A stretch of 58,539 nt of DNA from Alteromonas sp. KUL42 (GTDB lineage: Bacteria > Pseudomonadota > Gammaproteobacteria > Enterobacterales > Alteromonadaceae), in NCBI RefSeq assembly GCF_006538325.1, contig NZ_BJKK01000023.1:1-58539 (forward strand), in the 5' to 3' direction. The notes beneath the pieces are model-generated. The model did no database searches, was not told where the DNA came from, and saw only the letters and a list, made by a program, of their open reading frames with translations. Within the stretch, counting starts at the first letter, position 1; every line of letters starts with the position of its first letter. Both the position numbers and the translations under genes were made by a program. Of the stretch, positions 17,999-26,108 are shown piece after piece.

Positions 17999-18448
17999 TT
18001 ACCGCCCCCCTCTTTCGCCAAGAATTTCCAGCTTGGTCTTTATAAATTGACTGTGGGGTACGTAGAGTAATTCTGCAACTTGTCTTATCGTGCTTTCTTC
18101 AAGGGGGGCTAAAGTATCATCGGCATAGGCAATGGCCCACAAACTTCTAATGACGTCTCTTTTTTCTTCTGCATCGTATTGGGCGTTGAGAACCTGCGTA
18201 AACTTAACTAAGTCAATAGCGTCATCGGCTGTTTCTTGGCCTTGCTCTAACAACAAAGAGAGCGCTTCAGGGTCAACATTGGCGTGCCTTTTCAATTGAC
18301 GCTCATATTCTTCACGTTCACTTTGCGTTACGTGCTTATCTGCGTTGACAATTTCAAATAGCAGTGCAGCGGTCGCTAATTCAACTGTATATGCAGCACC
18401 TTTTTGGCTTCTCGTGTCTTCGAATAATTTAAGAAATGACTTGAGCAT
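17999..18448 (-). CDS. TerB-like (tellurite resistance TerB family) protein
   Basis: A 149-residue helical protein with the acidic repeat pattern of the TerB/DjlA-N family: LLFEIVNADKHVTQSEREEYERQL and later ALWAIAYADDTLAPLEEST, both with metal-binding-type Asp/Glu clusters. The ATG at 18448 has GGAGG 5 bp upstream; a GTG four codons earlier overlaps the Shine-Dalgarno and is rejected. It follows the PP2C regulator gene by 84 bp on the same strand and may share its transcript. A second TerB-like gene lies at 38920-39324. Confidence 0.82.
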   Translation of the reverse strand: MLKSFLKLFEDTRSQKGAAYTVELATAALLFEIVNADKHVTQSEREEYERQLKRHANVDPEALSLLLEQGQETADDAIDLVKFTQVLNAQYDAEEKRDVIRSLWAIAYADDTLAPLEESTIRQVAELLYVPHSQFIKTKLEILGERGGR

Positions 18449-18532
18449 TATACCTCCCACACTAAAACCTTGTGTGTATCATTTTTTTCGAAGCCACAAA
18501 CGCTAAATTCGGTTAACGCTCAAATAAACCAG

Positions 18533-20202
18533 TTAAAACAGTTGCGTATTTCTTGTATTCAACACACAACTGACTTTGCTTCCGTTGTGCTCAAACCAGA
18601 CTTTTTCACACAAGGTTTTGACTAACATCAACCCTCTTCCAAACGCGTCGTCGTGATTTGCTGACTTATCGACAAGCCAATCAAAACCTTGCCCACTATC
18701 ATGAACAGATATCGTTATCTCTTCTTTAGCAGGCTTCGACGCAATTCGAATAGTAATACTGCCAGTTTCTAACTGCTGGAGTAATGTTTCTCTTTGCTCG
18801 TAATATAGCTCAAAACCATCACTGTCATTCTTAAGTTTAGAGTCCAAAGCTAGTATGCCGTGCTCTAGTGCATTGCTAAATAATTCAGATAGCACAGTAT
18901 ACATAATAGACCGCACTCCGTGCGTTCCCTCGCAATTACCTGCAAGCTGCAACACCCGCTGTAAAATATCGGGTTGCTTGAGGTGTTGTGCTTCCAGTAA
19001 CACCTCATGGGTAGAGGAAAGCCCAGTAAAGTCACTATTTTTAGGAATATTTAAAGGCTTAGAGGTAAACACTACAAGTGTAACGTCATCATCAAAAACC
19101 TCATTTGAAGCATAATTTGCAACGCGTTCACGAAGTGACGCTGCCGATATGTAATTATGCTCTTTCAACTCCATTTTAACTAAGTCAATTAAGCCTTCTT
19201 CTAACAGCATATCGTTATTGTCATTGGCACTTTCTATAAGACCATCGCTGTAAATAACCAATTGCTGGTTCTTTTCAAGCTGAATAATTTCGCAGTCAGT
19301 ATTGAGTTCGTGATCCTCTAAAATCCCTAAAGCCATGTGCCTGGAGGGAAGTGTTCGAAATGAAAAGTCAGACGCAGAGGGAATTAACGTTGCAGGCATA
19401 CCACCTTGCCACACGGTTACGCGATTACCTTCTGCGTTAATTTCGCCCACAACAGCCGCCATAAACATGTCACCCGGAAGGAATTGCAATAAAACATGAT
19501 TTAAGTCGGTAATAAACTCGGGAATTGAAACCCCTTGTTGGCTTAGCTCTTTGAATGCCCGAGTAACAGGTAAAGCCCCAATAGCAGAGGCTAACCCATG
19601 ACCGGTGAAATCGCCGACTAAGAAATATATTCCACCACTCGGGCTCGCTTCACATAAGAATAAATCGCCATTGAACGTCTCTGCTGGCGTTAAACAATAA
19701 TCAAAATGCGCCAAAATTTCAGGCTTATTGACTATGGCATGACTAAAAATATGTTCAACAATGGCATGCTCTCTTGCAACTCGTTGCTGGTATATTCTCA
19801 ATGCTTTGTTTTGCTGCTCGATAAACTGACTCAATGCACGAATTTTTAGATGTGCGCGAATTTTAGCTACCAATATATGCTTATCAAAAGGCTTAGTGGC
19901 AAAGTCATTCCCCCCGTTTCCAGGCAACGAACTAAACTCTCTTTGTCTTCTAGCGCCGTAATGAAAAGGATGGGCAGATAAGTACCATCATCGAGTGCGC
20001 GTATAGCAGGTGCCACTTCAAACCCCGACATGCCGGGCATTAGCACGTCTAGCAACACCAAGTCAGGTTTTTCTTCCTTAAATTTCTCAATCGCTTCTTT
20101 GCCATTGGCGGCTTCAATACAGTTGTCATAACCCGCATTGAGCAACATATTCATCAACAGAATGCGGTTGATGCTTTCATCATCAACAATAAGTATTTTC
20201 AA
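18533..20202 (-). pseudogene. Response regulator with PP2C phosphatase and anti-sigma-type kinase domains (HsbR/CrsR-like), apparent frameshift
   Basis: Three-domain partner-switching regulator. The first frame (20202 to about 19916) encodes a receiver with VDDESINR and phospho-Asp in LVLLDVLMPGMSG. The frame breaks at a six-C run (plus strand 19910-19915). The second frame resumes with NDFATKPFDKH, the normal receiver end, then a SpoIIE-type PP2C domain (VGDFTGHG, YSDGLIES, DDVTLVVF) and a HATPase domain (LFSNALEHG, DSGQGFDW, GRGLMLVK). One more G on the minus strand would give 556 residues. The STAS gene lies 18 bp upstream. Known relatives are HsbR of Pseudomonas and CrsR of Shewanella, which control an anti-sigma antagonist. 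Confidence 0.87.
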
Positions 20203-20220
20203 AAGGAGCGCTTCCTCTAA

Positions 20221-20526
20221 CTATCGAATTTCAAACTTTTTGTCAAAACGCGAGATTTTTAGAATTTTAGCCACCTGTGGGCGCGAATTGTCGATACTGT
20301 ATGTGAGCTTCCTTTCCGCGAGTGCTTTTTGCATATTCAGTAGCATCCCTAATGCAGAACTGTCCATATATTCGGTTCGGGCCAAGTTAACCGCTACATG
20401 CTGCGCACTTTCATCAAGATCAGCATAGGCATTTCGAAAATCTTCAACCTTACTAAAATCAAACTTCCCATCCACATCAATGGTCAGCGTTTTTCTTTGC
20501 GCGTCGTAGTTTGTAATTATATCCAT
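20221..20526 (-). CDS. STAS-domain anti-anti-sigma factor (HsbA/CrsA-like)
   Basis: A 101-residue SpoIIAA-type STAS protein. The phosphorylation-site region is MDSSALGMLLNMQKAL, with the conserved Asp-Ser; the C-terminus is KILKISRFDKKFEIR. It is the first gene of the operon with the PP2C/kinase regulator, 18 bp away, which is the expected substrate-enzyme pairing: kinase phosphorylates, PP2C dephosphorylates the serine. In Shewanella and Pseudomonas such antagonists release RpoS or FlgM-type targets; the target here is unknown. Confidence 0.9.
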   Translation of the reverse strand: MDIITNYDAQRKTLTIDVDGKFDFSKVEDFRNAYADLDESAQHVAVNLARTEYMDSSALGMLLNMQKALAERKLTYSIDNSRPQVAKILKISRFDKKFEIR

Positions 20527-20691
20527 TTTTACTCCTTAAATTTATATGCAGAATGCTTCATTAACTATGTCAACCTTTGGTATTCTTTATAGTAGTTGAA
20601 GTTTTTCACAACGCCATTGATATAGGTCTAATCTTTCGTATTGTTGTTAAAAGACTAATATTTAAAAAGAAAGTACATTATTGAGGTACAC

Positions 20692-21024
20692 ATGCAAAAC
20701 TGGCAAGACGCACTATTGGTTTACAGTACTGATAAAGGAAAAATTAAGCCAGAACAGACTGAGCCACCAAGATCAGTGTCTTCTGATGGCGTCGTTCGAA
20801 TTCACAGAGAAACCAAAGGACGCAAAGGCAAAGGTGTTTCTTTAATAAAAGGGCTAGATTTACCGGCTGACGAGTTAAAATTGCTTGGCTCTGAATTGAA
20901 GAAAAAGTGTGGGTGTGGCGGCGCAGTCAAAGAAGGTATTATTGAAGTTCAAACTGATGATAGAGAAAAGTTGCGCACATTACTGACGGGAAAGGGCTTC
21001 ACAGTAAAACTTGCCGGAGGGTAA
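20692..21024 (+). CDS. SUI1/eIF1-family translation factor (YciH-like)
   Basis: A 110-residue protein with the SUI1 fold: RETKGRKGKGVSLIKGLDL, LKKKCGCGGAVKEGIIEVQ and a C-terminal GFTVKLAGG, the signature of bacterial YciH. It is related to eukaryotic initiation factor 1 and thought to affect start-site fidelity under some conditions. A GAGG box lies 5 bp before the ATG. The gene is divergent from the STAS gene and precedes the double-receiver gene by 100 bp. Confidence 0.93.
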   Translation: MQNWQDALLVYSTDKGKIKPEQTEPPRSVSSDGVVRIHRETKGRKGKGVSLIKGLDLPADELKLLGSELKKKCGCGGAVKEGIIEVQTDDREKLRTLLTGKGFTVKLAGG

Positions 21025-21124
21025 TATCTTCAACCATACTAGAGTTTGTTGCCCATTGCGGGATGTTTTTGCTGCAAAGGGCAAAACGCTCAAGATTATA
21101 AACCATTAACACAAAGAGTATTAA

Positions 21125-21925
21125 ATGGAAAAGCTGTCTATTTCTGATTTACACATTATTTTAGTTGAGCCTTCTGATACCCAAAGAAAGATCATCACTA
21201 CATTGCTACTTAAAGAAAACGTTAAGGAAATAGACCCTGTCAGTACGCTTTCTGAAGCTCGCTCTGCAGTTAAAGCCCATGGTGCGGATCTCATTGTAAG
21301 CGCTATGTACTACGAAGATGGTACTGCCATTGAGCTTCTCAAATTCATAAAAGAAGACGAAGACTATAAAACTATCCCATTTATGCTTATCTCCAGTGAG
21401 AACCGCATCAGTAAACTAGAGGAGTTCAAGCAAGCAGGTGTTGCTGCTATCTTACCGAAGCCCTTTGAGCCTCTTCATTTATCAAGGGCATTGAATGCGA
21501 GTCTCGACCTTATTAATCACGAAGAATTAGATCTAGAGTTATTCGATGTTCAAGACGTTCGCGTACTATTGGTTGACGATAGTAAGTTAGCACGCAATCA
21601 CATTCGACGTGTACTTGAAGGTATGGGCCTCAAACGTATAAAGGAAGCAGAAAATGGCGCGATGGCGCTCACTTTTATTAAAGATGAGCCTTTCGACTTA
21701 GTTGTTACTGACTACAATATGCCAGAAATGGATGGTCGAGAGCTGTCCGAGTTCATTCGCTTCAACCCTGAGACTACGCACATCCCTATTATCATGGTGA
21801 CGTCCGAGTCGGCTGATAGTGCGCATATGGCAAACATACAACAAACCGGCGTAAACGCATTATGTGATAAACCATTTGAACCGAATGAAGTGCGTCAAAT
21901 GCTCGCGGCGCTACTGGGAAACTAA
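21125..21925 (+). CDS. Double-receiver response regulator (REC-REC), first domain degenerate
   Basis: 266 residues made only of two CheY-like receivers. The second (about 145-266) has all key residues: VDDSKLARN, phospho-Asp in VVTDYNMPEMDG, the Thr/Ser switch in MVTSES, and Lys in DKPFEP. The first (about 8-130) keeps the fold and PKPFEP but has Ala in place of the phosphorylated Asp (DLIVSAMYYEDG), so it is probably a non-phosphorylated partner or dimerisation domain. No output domain. It may act by protein-protein contact near the partner-switching genes. Confidence 0.88.
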   Translation: MEKLSISDLHIILVEPSDTQRKIITTLLLKENVKEIDPVSTLSEARSAVKAHGADLIVSAMYYEDGTAIELLKFIKEDEDYKTIPFMLISSENRISKLEEFKQAGVAAILPKPFEPLHLSRALNASLDLINHEELDLELFDVQDVRVLLVDDSKLARNHIRRVLEGMGLKRIKEAENGAMALTFIKDEPFDLVVTDYNMPEMDGRELSEFIRFNPETTHIPIIMVTSESADSAHMANIQQTGVNALCDKPFEPNEVRQMLAALLGN

Positions 21926-22007
21926 GTTGCAAAGAGTGCAAGACTACAAATTAACAAAATAATCAAGCCCATTTTTAAAAAAGCGTACGACGAATTGTAA
22001 AAATGGG

Positions 22008-22036
22008 TTGACACATGGATGTCGACAACTTACATT
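22008..22036 (+). promoter_or_regulatory. Putative pheA promoter
   Basis: A perfect TTGACA (22008-22013), 17-bp spacer, and TACATT (22031-22036). The predicted start, about 22043, falls almost at the ATG of the leader peptide, so the leader may be translated as a leaderless message, or a second promoter lies upstream. A 9-bp inverted repeat, CCCATTTTT / AAAAATGGG (about 21968-22006), lies just upstream of the -35 box. Confidence 0.55.
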
Positions 22037-22043
22037 TCGAATT

Positions 22044-22100
22044 ATGAAACAGATTAATCAGCGTGCAGCTACTTTCGTTTTTTGCGTTTACATCCTTTAA
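22044..22100 (+). CDS. Putative pheA leader peptide (18 residues)
   Basis: An ORF of 18 codons (MKQINQRAATFVFCVYIL) ending in TAA at 22098-22100, just before the attenuator structures. Phe codons lie at 22074 and 22080 and a Tyr codon at 22089, so ribosome stalling would report phenylalanine (and perhaps tyrosine) charging. It has fewer control codons than E. coli PheL. There is no clear Shine-Dalgarno, fitting a near-leaderless start. Confidence 0.5.
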   Translation: MKQINQRAATFVFCVYIL

Positions 22101-22154
22101 CTAGGGAGGCGCATCTGCATGCATAAAAACCTCCCACTAGGGAGGTTTTTTTTT
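22061..22154 (+). promoter_or_regulatory. Transcription attenuator of pheA, with intrinsic terminator at 22126-22154
   Basis: Four pairing segments can be seen. Segment 1 GCGTGCAG (22061-22068) pairs with segment 2 CTGCATGC (22115-22122). Upstream in segment 2, GGGAGG (22104-22109) can pair instead with segment 3 CCTCCC (22130-22135). Segment 3 pairs with segment 4 GGGAGG (22140-22145) to form the terminator, followed by nine T. A ribosome stalled on the Phe codons (22074-22082) would cover segment 1, allow 2:3 pairing and let transcription reach pheA. This is the classical amino acid attenuation logic; the folding itself is my inference. Confidence 0.75.
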
Positions 22155-22176
22155 AGCCAAAAAATATGGGACTAAT

Positions 22177-23358
22177 ATGGTAGACAATGCTTTAGACAAG
22201 GTAAGACAGCGTATAACAACGCTTGATGGTGAATTACTGACTTTACTTGCAGAAAGACGCAAGCTGACAAACGAAGTTGCCGAAACCAAAATTAAACACC
22301 AGATCCCAGTTCGAGATCAAAAGCGTGAAGAACAATTATTAGTTCGATTAATTAAAGAGGGTCAGCGTATCGGGCTTGATCCACACTACGTGACGCAAAT
22401 TTTTCACGTTATCATTGAAGACTCAGTATTAAACCAACAAGCCATGCTTGCAGAGCGCGCAAACCCTGGAAGCACATTGCCGCTAAATCGCGTGGCATTT
22501 TTAGGTGACAAAGGGTCTTATTCCTACCTTGCGACACAAAAATACTTCTCACGCCGTCCTGGTGAGTTACTGGAAATTGGTTGCCAAAGCTTCGCAGAAA
22601 TTATTCACAAAGTAGAAAATACCGAGGCAGATTACGCTGTATTACCTATTGAAAATACTACCTCAGGCAGTATCAATGAAGTATATGACCAGCTCCAACA
22701 CACTCAATTAAGTATCATTGGTGAATTGACTCATCCTATTCGTCATACGCTGTTGGTCAGCGCAAATACCAGTATTGATAAAATCAAAACACTGTATGCG
22801 CATCCTCAAGTATTCACTCAATGCAGTCACTTCTTAGCCGAGCTTGGTAACGTTGAAGTGAAAACCATGGACAGCACCTCGTCAGCCATGTTGACAGTAA
22901 GTGAATTAAAACGCGATGACGTGGCTGCAATAGGTAGTGAAGCCGGTGGCAACTTGTATGGATTGATGGCAATCAAGAGCAACTTGGCCAACCAAAAGGA
23001 AAATCACAGTCGCTTTATTGTTGTGGCTAGAAACCCCGTTATTGTACCTTTACAAGTGCCAGCGAAAACCACCTTGGTTATGTCTACAGTGCAGAAGCCC
23101 GGCGCTCTAGTAGAAGCGCTGCTAGTGCTAAAGGACAACAGTATTAATATGACAAAACTTGAGTCTCGCCCTATACCGGGAAACCCATGGGAAGAAATGT
23201 TCTATATAGATGTAGAAGGCAATGTTGAAGATGGGCCGGTACAAAAAGCACTAGAGTCTTTACGCAGCATCACTCGATACATCAAAGTATTGGGTTGCTA
23301 CCCAAGTGAAGAAATAAGTCCCACAAAAGTTGCGGCAGCAAGTGCCCTTGCTCAGTAA
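22177..23358 (+). CDS. pheA: Bifunctional chorismate mutase / prephenate dehydratase
   Basis: P-protein of phenylalanine synthesis, 393 residues. N-terminal AroQ-type chorismate mutase (about 5-95; VRQRITTLDGELLTLLAERRKL), prephenate dehydratase domain (about 105-285; VAFLGDKGSYSYLATQKYF, LPIENTTSGSINEVYD, the substrate-binding TSSA in DSTSSAML), and a C-terminal ACT domain with the Phe-binding ESRPIPGNPWEEMFY, so allosteric feedback is expected. Expression is likely controlled by the attenuator directly upstream. The gene faces tyrA-aroF as in E. coli, but a chemotaxis gene now lies between. Confidence 0.97.
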   Translation: MVDNALDKVRQRITTLDGELLTLLAERRKLTNEVAETKIKHQIPVRDQKREEQLLVRLIKEGQRIGLDPHYVTQIFHVIIEDSVLNQQAMLAERANPGSTLPLNRVAFLGDKGSYSYLATQKYFSRRPGELLEIGCQSFAEIIHKVENTEADYAVLPIENTTSGSINEVYDQLQHTQLSIIGELTHPIRHTLLVSANTSIDKIKTLYAHPQVFTQCSHFLAELGNVEVKTMDSTSSAMLTVSELKRDDVAAIGSEAGGNLYGLMAIKSNLANQKENHSRFIVVARNPVIVPLQVPAKTTLVMSTVQKPGALVEALLVLKDNSINMTKLESRPIPGNPWEEMFYIDVEGNVEDGPVQKALESLRSITRYIKVLGCYPSEEISPTKVAAASALAQ

Positions 23359-23556
23359 TCACATTATATAATTTGCGCTTGCAGCGTATTCATTGAAGCT
23401 ATTTCAAAGAGACAAAGCGAATACCTGCAAGCCCATCATCTTCACAATGACTCCGTTTTCTACATAACCTGCCATTTGTTTAATATTTGTGTATGATAAG
23501 AATATGCATCAAATATGATTTAGCTCAAATTTTTAAAAATCCTATTTGTAATAGAC

Positions 23557-23610
23557 TAGAGCGTGTTGACCTTTGCTGCAAAAGCGTACCGCAAAGGTCT
23601 ACACGCTCTA
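23557..23610. repeat. Long perfect-type palindrome, possible REP/MITE-like element
   Basis: Two 20-bp arms, TAGAGCGTGTTGACCTTTGC (23557-23576) and GCAAAGGTCTACACGCTCTA (23591-23610), are inverted complements with a single mismatch, around a 14-nt loop. There is no T run on either side and no gene end nearby. The 15-mer CGTACCGCAAAGGTC spanning loop and arm recurs at 15560-15574, pointing to a dispersed repeat family. It lies 40 bp before the chemotaxis gene. Confidence 0.65.
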
Positions 23611-23650
23611 TACTCGGAAAGTATTTTAATCAGCGGATAGTGTTTTATTT

Positions 23651-24884
23651 ATGCAGACATTTTGGCAATTGTACGATGTAATTGAACGCACCTTCTTTTT
23701 TACACTTACGCGAAAAATAATCGGGAACATTGCCTTTTTATTTCTGTTTCAGGTTGCTAACTTCTATCTTTTTTATCAAGTTGCTTCAGCGCCTTCTGGA
23801 GAACAAACGTCCTTGTTTTCTGCAATGGTTACGCTTTTTGTATTGGGTACGTTTAGTTTTGCATTCACCATTTTCTATTTACACTACTTGATTGTAAGGC
23901 CTGTACGGGCGCTGCTAGATACCTTAAACGACATCAACCACACCCAAGGTGACTTATCCACTCGCCTTCCCTCTTTTACTCGAGATGAATTTAGAGAAGT
24001 CTCGGAAGCGTACAATTTATTCGCGGGCAACTTAAATACACTCGTAAATCAAATTTACAAGGATGCAGACAAATCGTCTCAGGCCAGTCAAGTCATGGCA
24101 TCTGCGGTAAAAGATGTAAACGGTCAAGTGGCTACACAAAAAGCGCTTAGCCACACCATTAACGAGTCAGCGCACACAGTGAGTACTAGCATAGGCGATA
24201 TCGCCAGTGCCTCTGATCAAGTCAGCAGTACAAACGAACAAAACCTCACAAGTGCCACTAGCGCAAACGAAAACTTGCTGATGTCTCAACAGCAAATAAC
24301 AAAAATAACTGCGCTACTTCAGCAGTTCTCTACAACGGTTAAAGGGTTACAGGATAACGCAGAAAATGTACGAAGTATTCTTTCCATGGTGGAAGGTTTC
24401 GCTGACCAAACCAACCTTCTGGCATTAAATGCCGCAATAGAAGCCGCGCGAGCCGGCGATGCAGGTAGAGGGTTTGCCGTGGTTGCAGATGAAGTACGTA
24501 CATTGTCTGCAAAAGTGGCTGATGCCACACAAAAAACTTAGCCATTTCCTAAACGACATGGAAAAGCTGGTAGGCGAAACTCAGGAAGAATCTACCCGGT
24601 TGGTAGATGCCTCTGATGAGATGCAAGGTAATATTAAGCTAACAACCGACCTATTTGATAAAATGATGGAAGACTTCCGTCAAAATATCAACGCGTTCCA
24701 ACTTATTCTTTCATCGGTTAATGCATTGCAAATGCAGCATGAAGAAACGACGCTCAAAATTGAACAGATTACCCAACTTAGCGACAAAATTCAGTCTCAA
24801 ATGAAAGTAACAAATGACGAAGCCGAGCAAGCCAATAAGCTTGCTCAAGCGACTAGAGTGGGTTTAAAACAGTTTGTAGACTAG
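23651..24884 (+). pseudogene. Methyl-accepting chemotaxis protein, apparent frameshift in the signalling domain
   Basis: First frame (23651-24541): two membrane helices (about 24-46 and 58-83) with a very short periplasmic loop, HAMP domain (about 84-136), and the signalling hairpin core TNLLALNAAIEAARAGDAGRGFAVVADEVR. A six-A run at 24531-24536 then shifts the frame to a TAG. The other frame continues with LSHFLNDMEKLVGETQEES to the stop at 24884. Five A instead of six would give an uninterrupted 410-residue receptor. The hairpin tip survives, but the return helix is lost as written. Start ATG at 23651 has a weak ribosome-binding site. Confidence 0.85.
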
Positions 24885-24920
24885 ACCCAAACGAATATCA
24901 CGAAGGTTACTAAGCTTTCG

Positions 24921-26066
24921 CTATTTTTCTCTTAAAAGCTGTCCATCATCGGCTTTTAAGAGCATTTGTTTGCTGTCGATTAGACACTTTTTAGCATAGT
25001 CGCCAAACCAGTTGCCTACCTTCATAAATGCGTCAATAAAGCCTTTTTTGTCACCCTTATCCAATAGTGACAAAGCAATACCAAATCGCTCGTGAAAGCG
25101 CCTTAGAAGTGCAAAGTTGTCTGGGTTATTAAAGATAATATCCGCATATAACTGAGGAGACTGTGCAAAAAGTCGTCCAACCATTGCTAGCTCAAGACGA
25201 TAAATGGGTGAGCTAAATTTTGTGAGCAGTTCAATATCAGGGTTTTCACCTTGAAGATGCTGCCCATAAACAAACGTATTAAAATGTCGCATAACCTGAA
25301 TATACGCCATTGCCTCATCATGCTCTTGGGCTGTAGAGTCGTGGATTGTCGCTCCCCAAATACGCATTTGCTCAATTAACCAAGCATAGTGCTCATTGCC
25401 TCTTCCATCACACACAACAACCACTTGCTTGATCATGCCAGGCGCATCCGGCCCAAACATAGGGTGCAAACCTACCACTGGGCCTTCATGTACAGACATC
25501 ATCGCCTCGAGCGGTTTGGCTTTAATACTGGTAATATCGGCTAAAATACAATGCTTAGAAAGCATAGTTAGCTTACTGATCACCATTTCCGTTAAATTAA
25601 TAGGTACTGCAACCACAACCAAAGAAGCCGTACTCAACACAGCATGCGCTCGACCACTTTCCCAATCGTCTTTTTCGACAACGGAAACCGTGTAATTACT
25701 GCGTTCAAATAAGCTCACAAAAACCCGTCCAAGGGCCCCGGCACCACCGATCACAACCACGCTATCACTATTCGGATTAACACAGCGATAATTGTTATTT
25801 TGAGTATGATAGGATTCACGCATTACGCGCCTAAGAAGGTCTTCGGTAAGGTCTGCTGAGACGCCAAGAGATTCTGCTTGAGCACGCCGTGAGGCGATGA
25901 GGGCTTTTTCACGCTCTGGCACATAAACGGCCATACCTGCCTGTGCTTTTATTTTACCAACTTCGGTAGTGATCTTATTTCGCTTAGCAAGTAACTCGAC
26001 GAGCTGTGAATCCAGCTCGTCTATACCTTCACGCAGCGTGTTCAATTGCTGCGAAAAATTGGTCAT
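24921..26066 (-). CDS. tyrA: Bifunctional chorismate mutase / prephenate dehydrogenase
   Basis: T-protein of tyrosine synthesis, 381 residues. N-terminal chorismate mutase (about 3-90; LREGIDELDSQLVELLAKRNKI), then a Rossmann NAD-binding domain beginning VVVIGGAGALGRVFVSLFERS (about 105) and the prephenate dehydrogenase core (VGLHPMFGPDAPGMIKQVVV, DSTAQEHDEAMAYIQVMRHF). It lies 42 bp downstream of aroF and is most likely co-transcribed with it. Full length. Confidence 0.97.
   Translation of the reverse strand: MTNFSQQLNTLREGIDELDSQLVELLAKRNKITTEVGKIKAQAGMAVYVPEREKALIASRRAQAESLGVSADLTEDLLRRVMRESYHTQNNNYRCVNPNSDSVVVIGGAGALGRVFVSLFERSNYTVSVVEKDDWESGRAHAVLSTASLVVVAVPINLTEMVISKLTMLSKHCILADITSIKAKPLEAMMSVHEGPVVGLHPMFGPDAPGMIKQVVVVCDGRGNEHYAWLIEQMRIWGATIHDSTAQEHDEAMAYIQVMRHFNTFVYGQHLQGENPDIELLTKFSSPIYRLELAMVGRLFAQSPQLYADIIFNNPDNFALLRRFHERFGIALSLLDKGDKKGFIDAFMKVGNWFGDYAKKCLIDSKQMLLKADDGQLLREK
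24929..24962. repeat. Perfect 11-bp inverted repeat inside the 3' end of tyrA
   Basis: CTCTTAAAAGC (24929-24939) and GCTTTTAAGAG (24952-24962) are exact inverted complements with a 12-nt loop, within the last codons of tyrA. Neither strand has a proper T run after it. It may act as an RNA end-stabilising hairpin between the convergent receptor and tyrA transcripts. Confidence 0.5.
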
Positions 26067-26108
26067 GTGATATTATTCCTATGGGTCAAATGACACGGAA
26101 TTGCGAAT

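Noticed and set aside
11809..24884. Programmed ribosomal frameshifting as the explanation for the four split genes
   Set aside because: No slippery heptamer with a downstream pseudoknot can be recognised at the sites, and full-length relatives are normally encoded in one frame.
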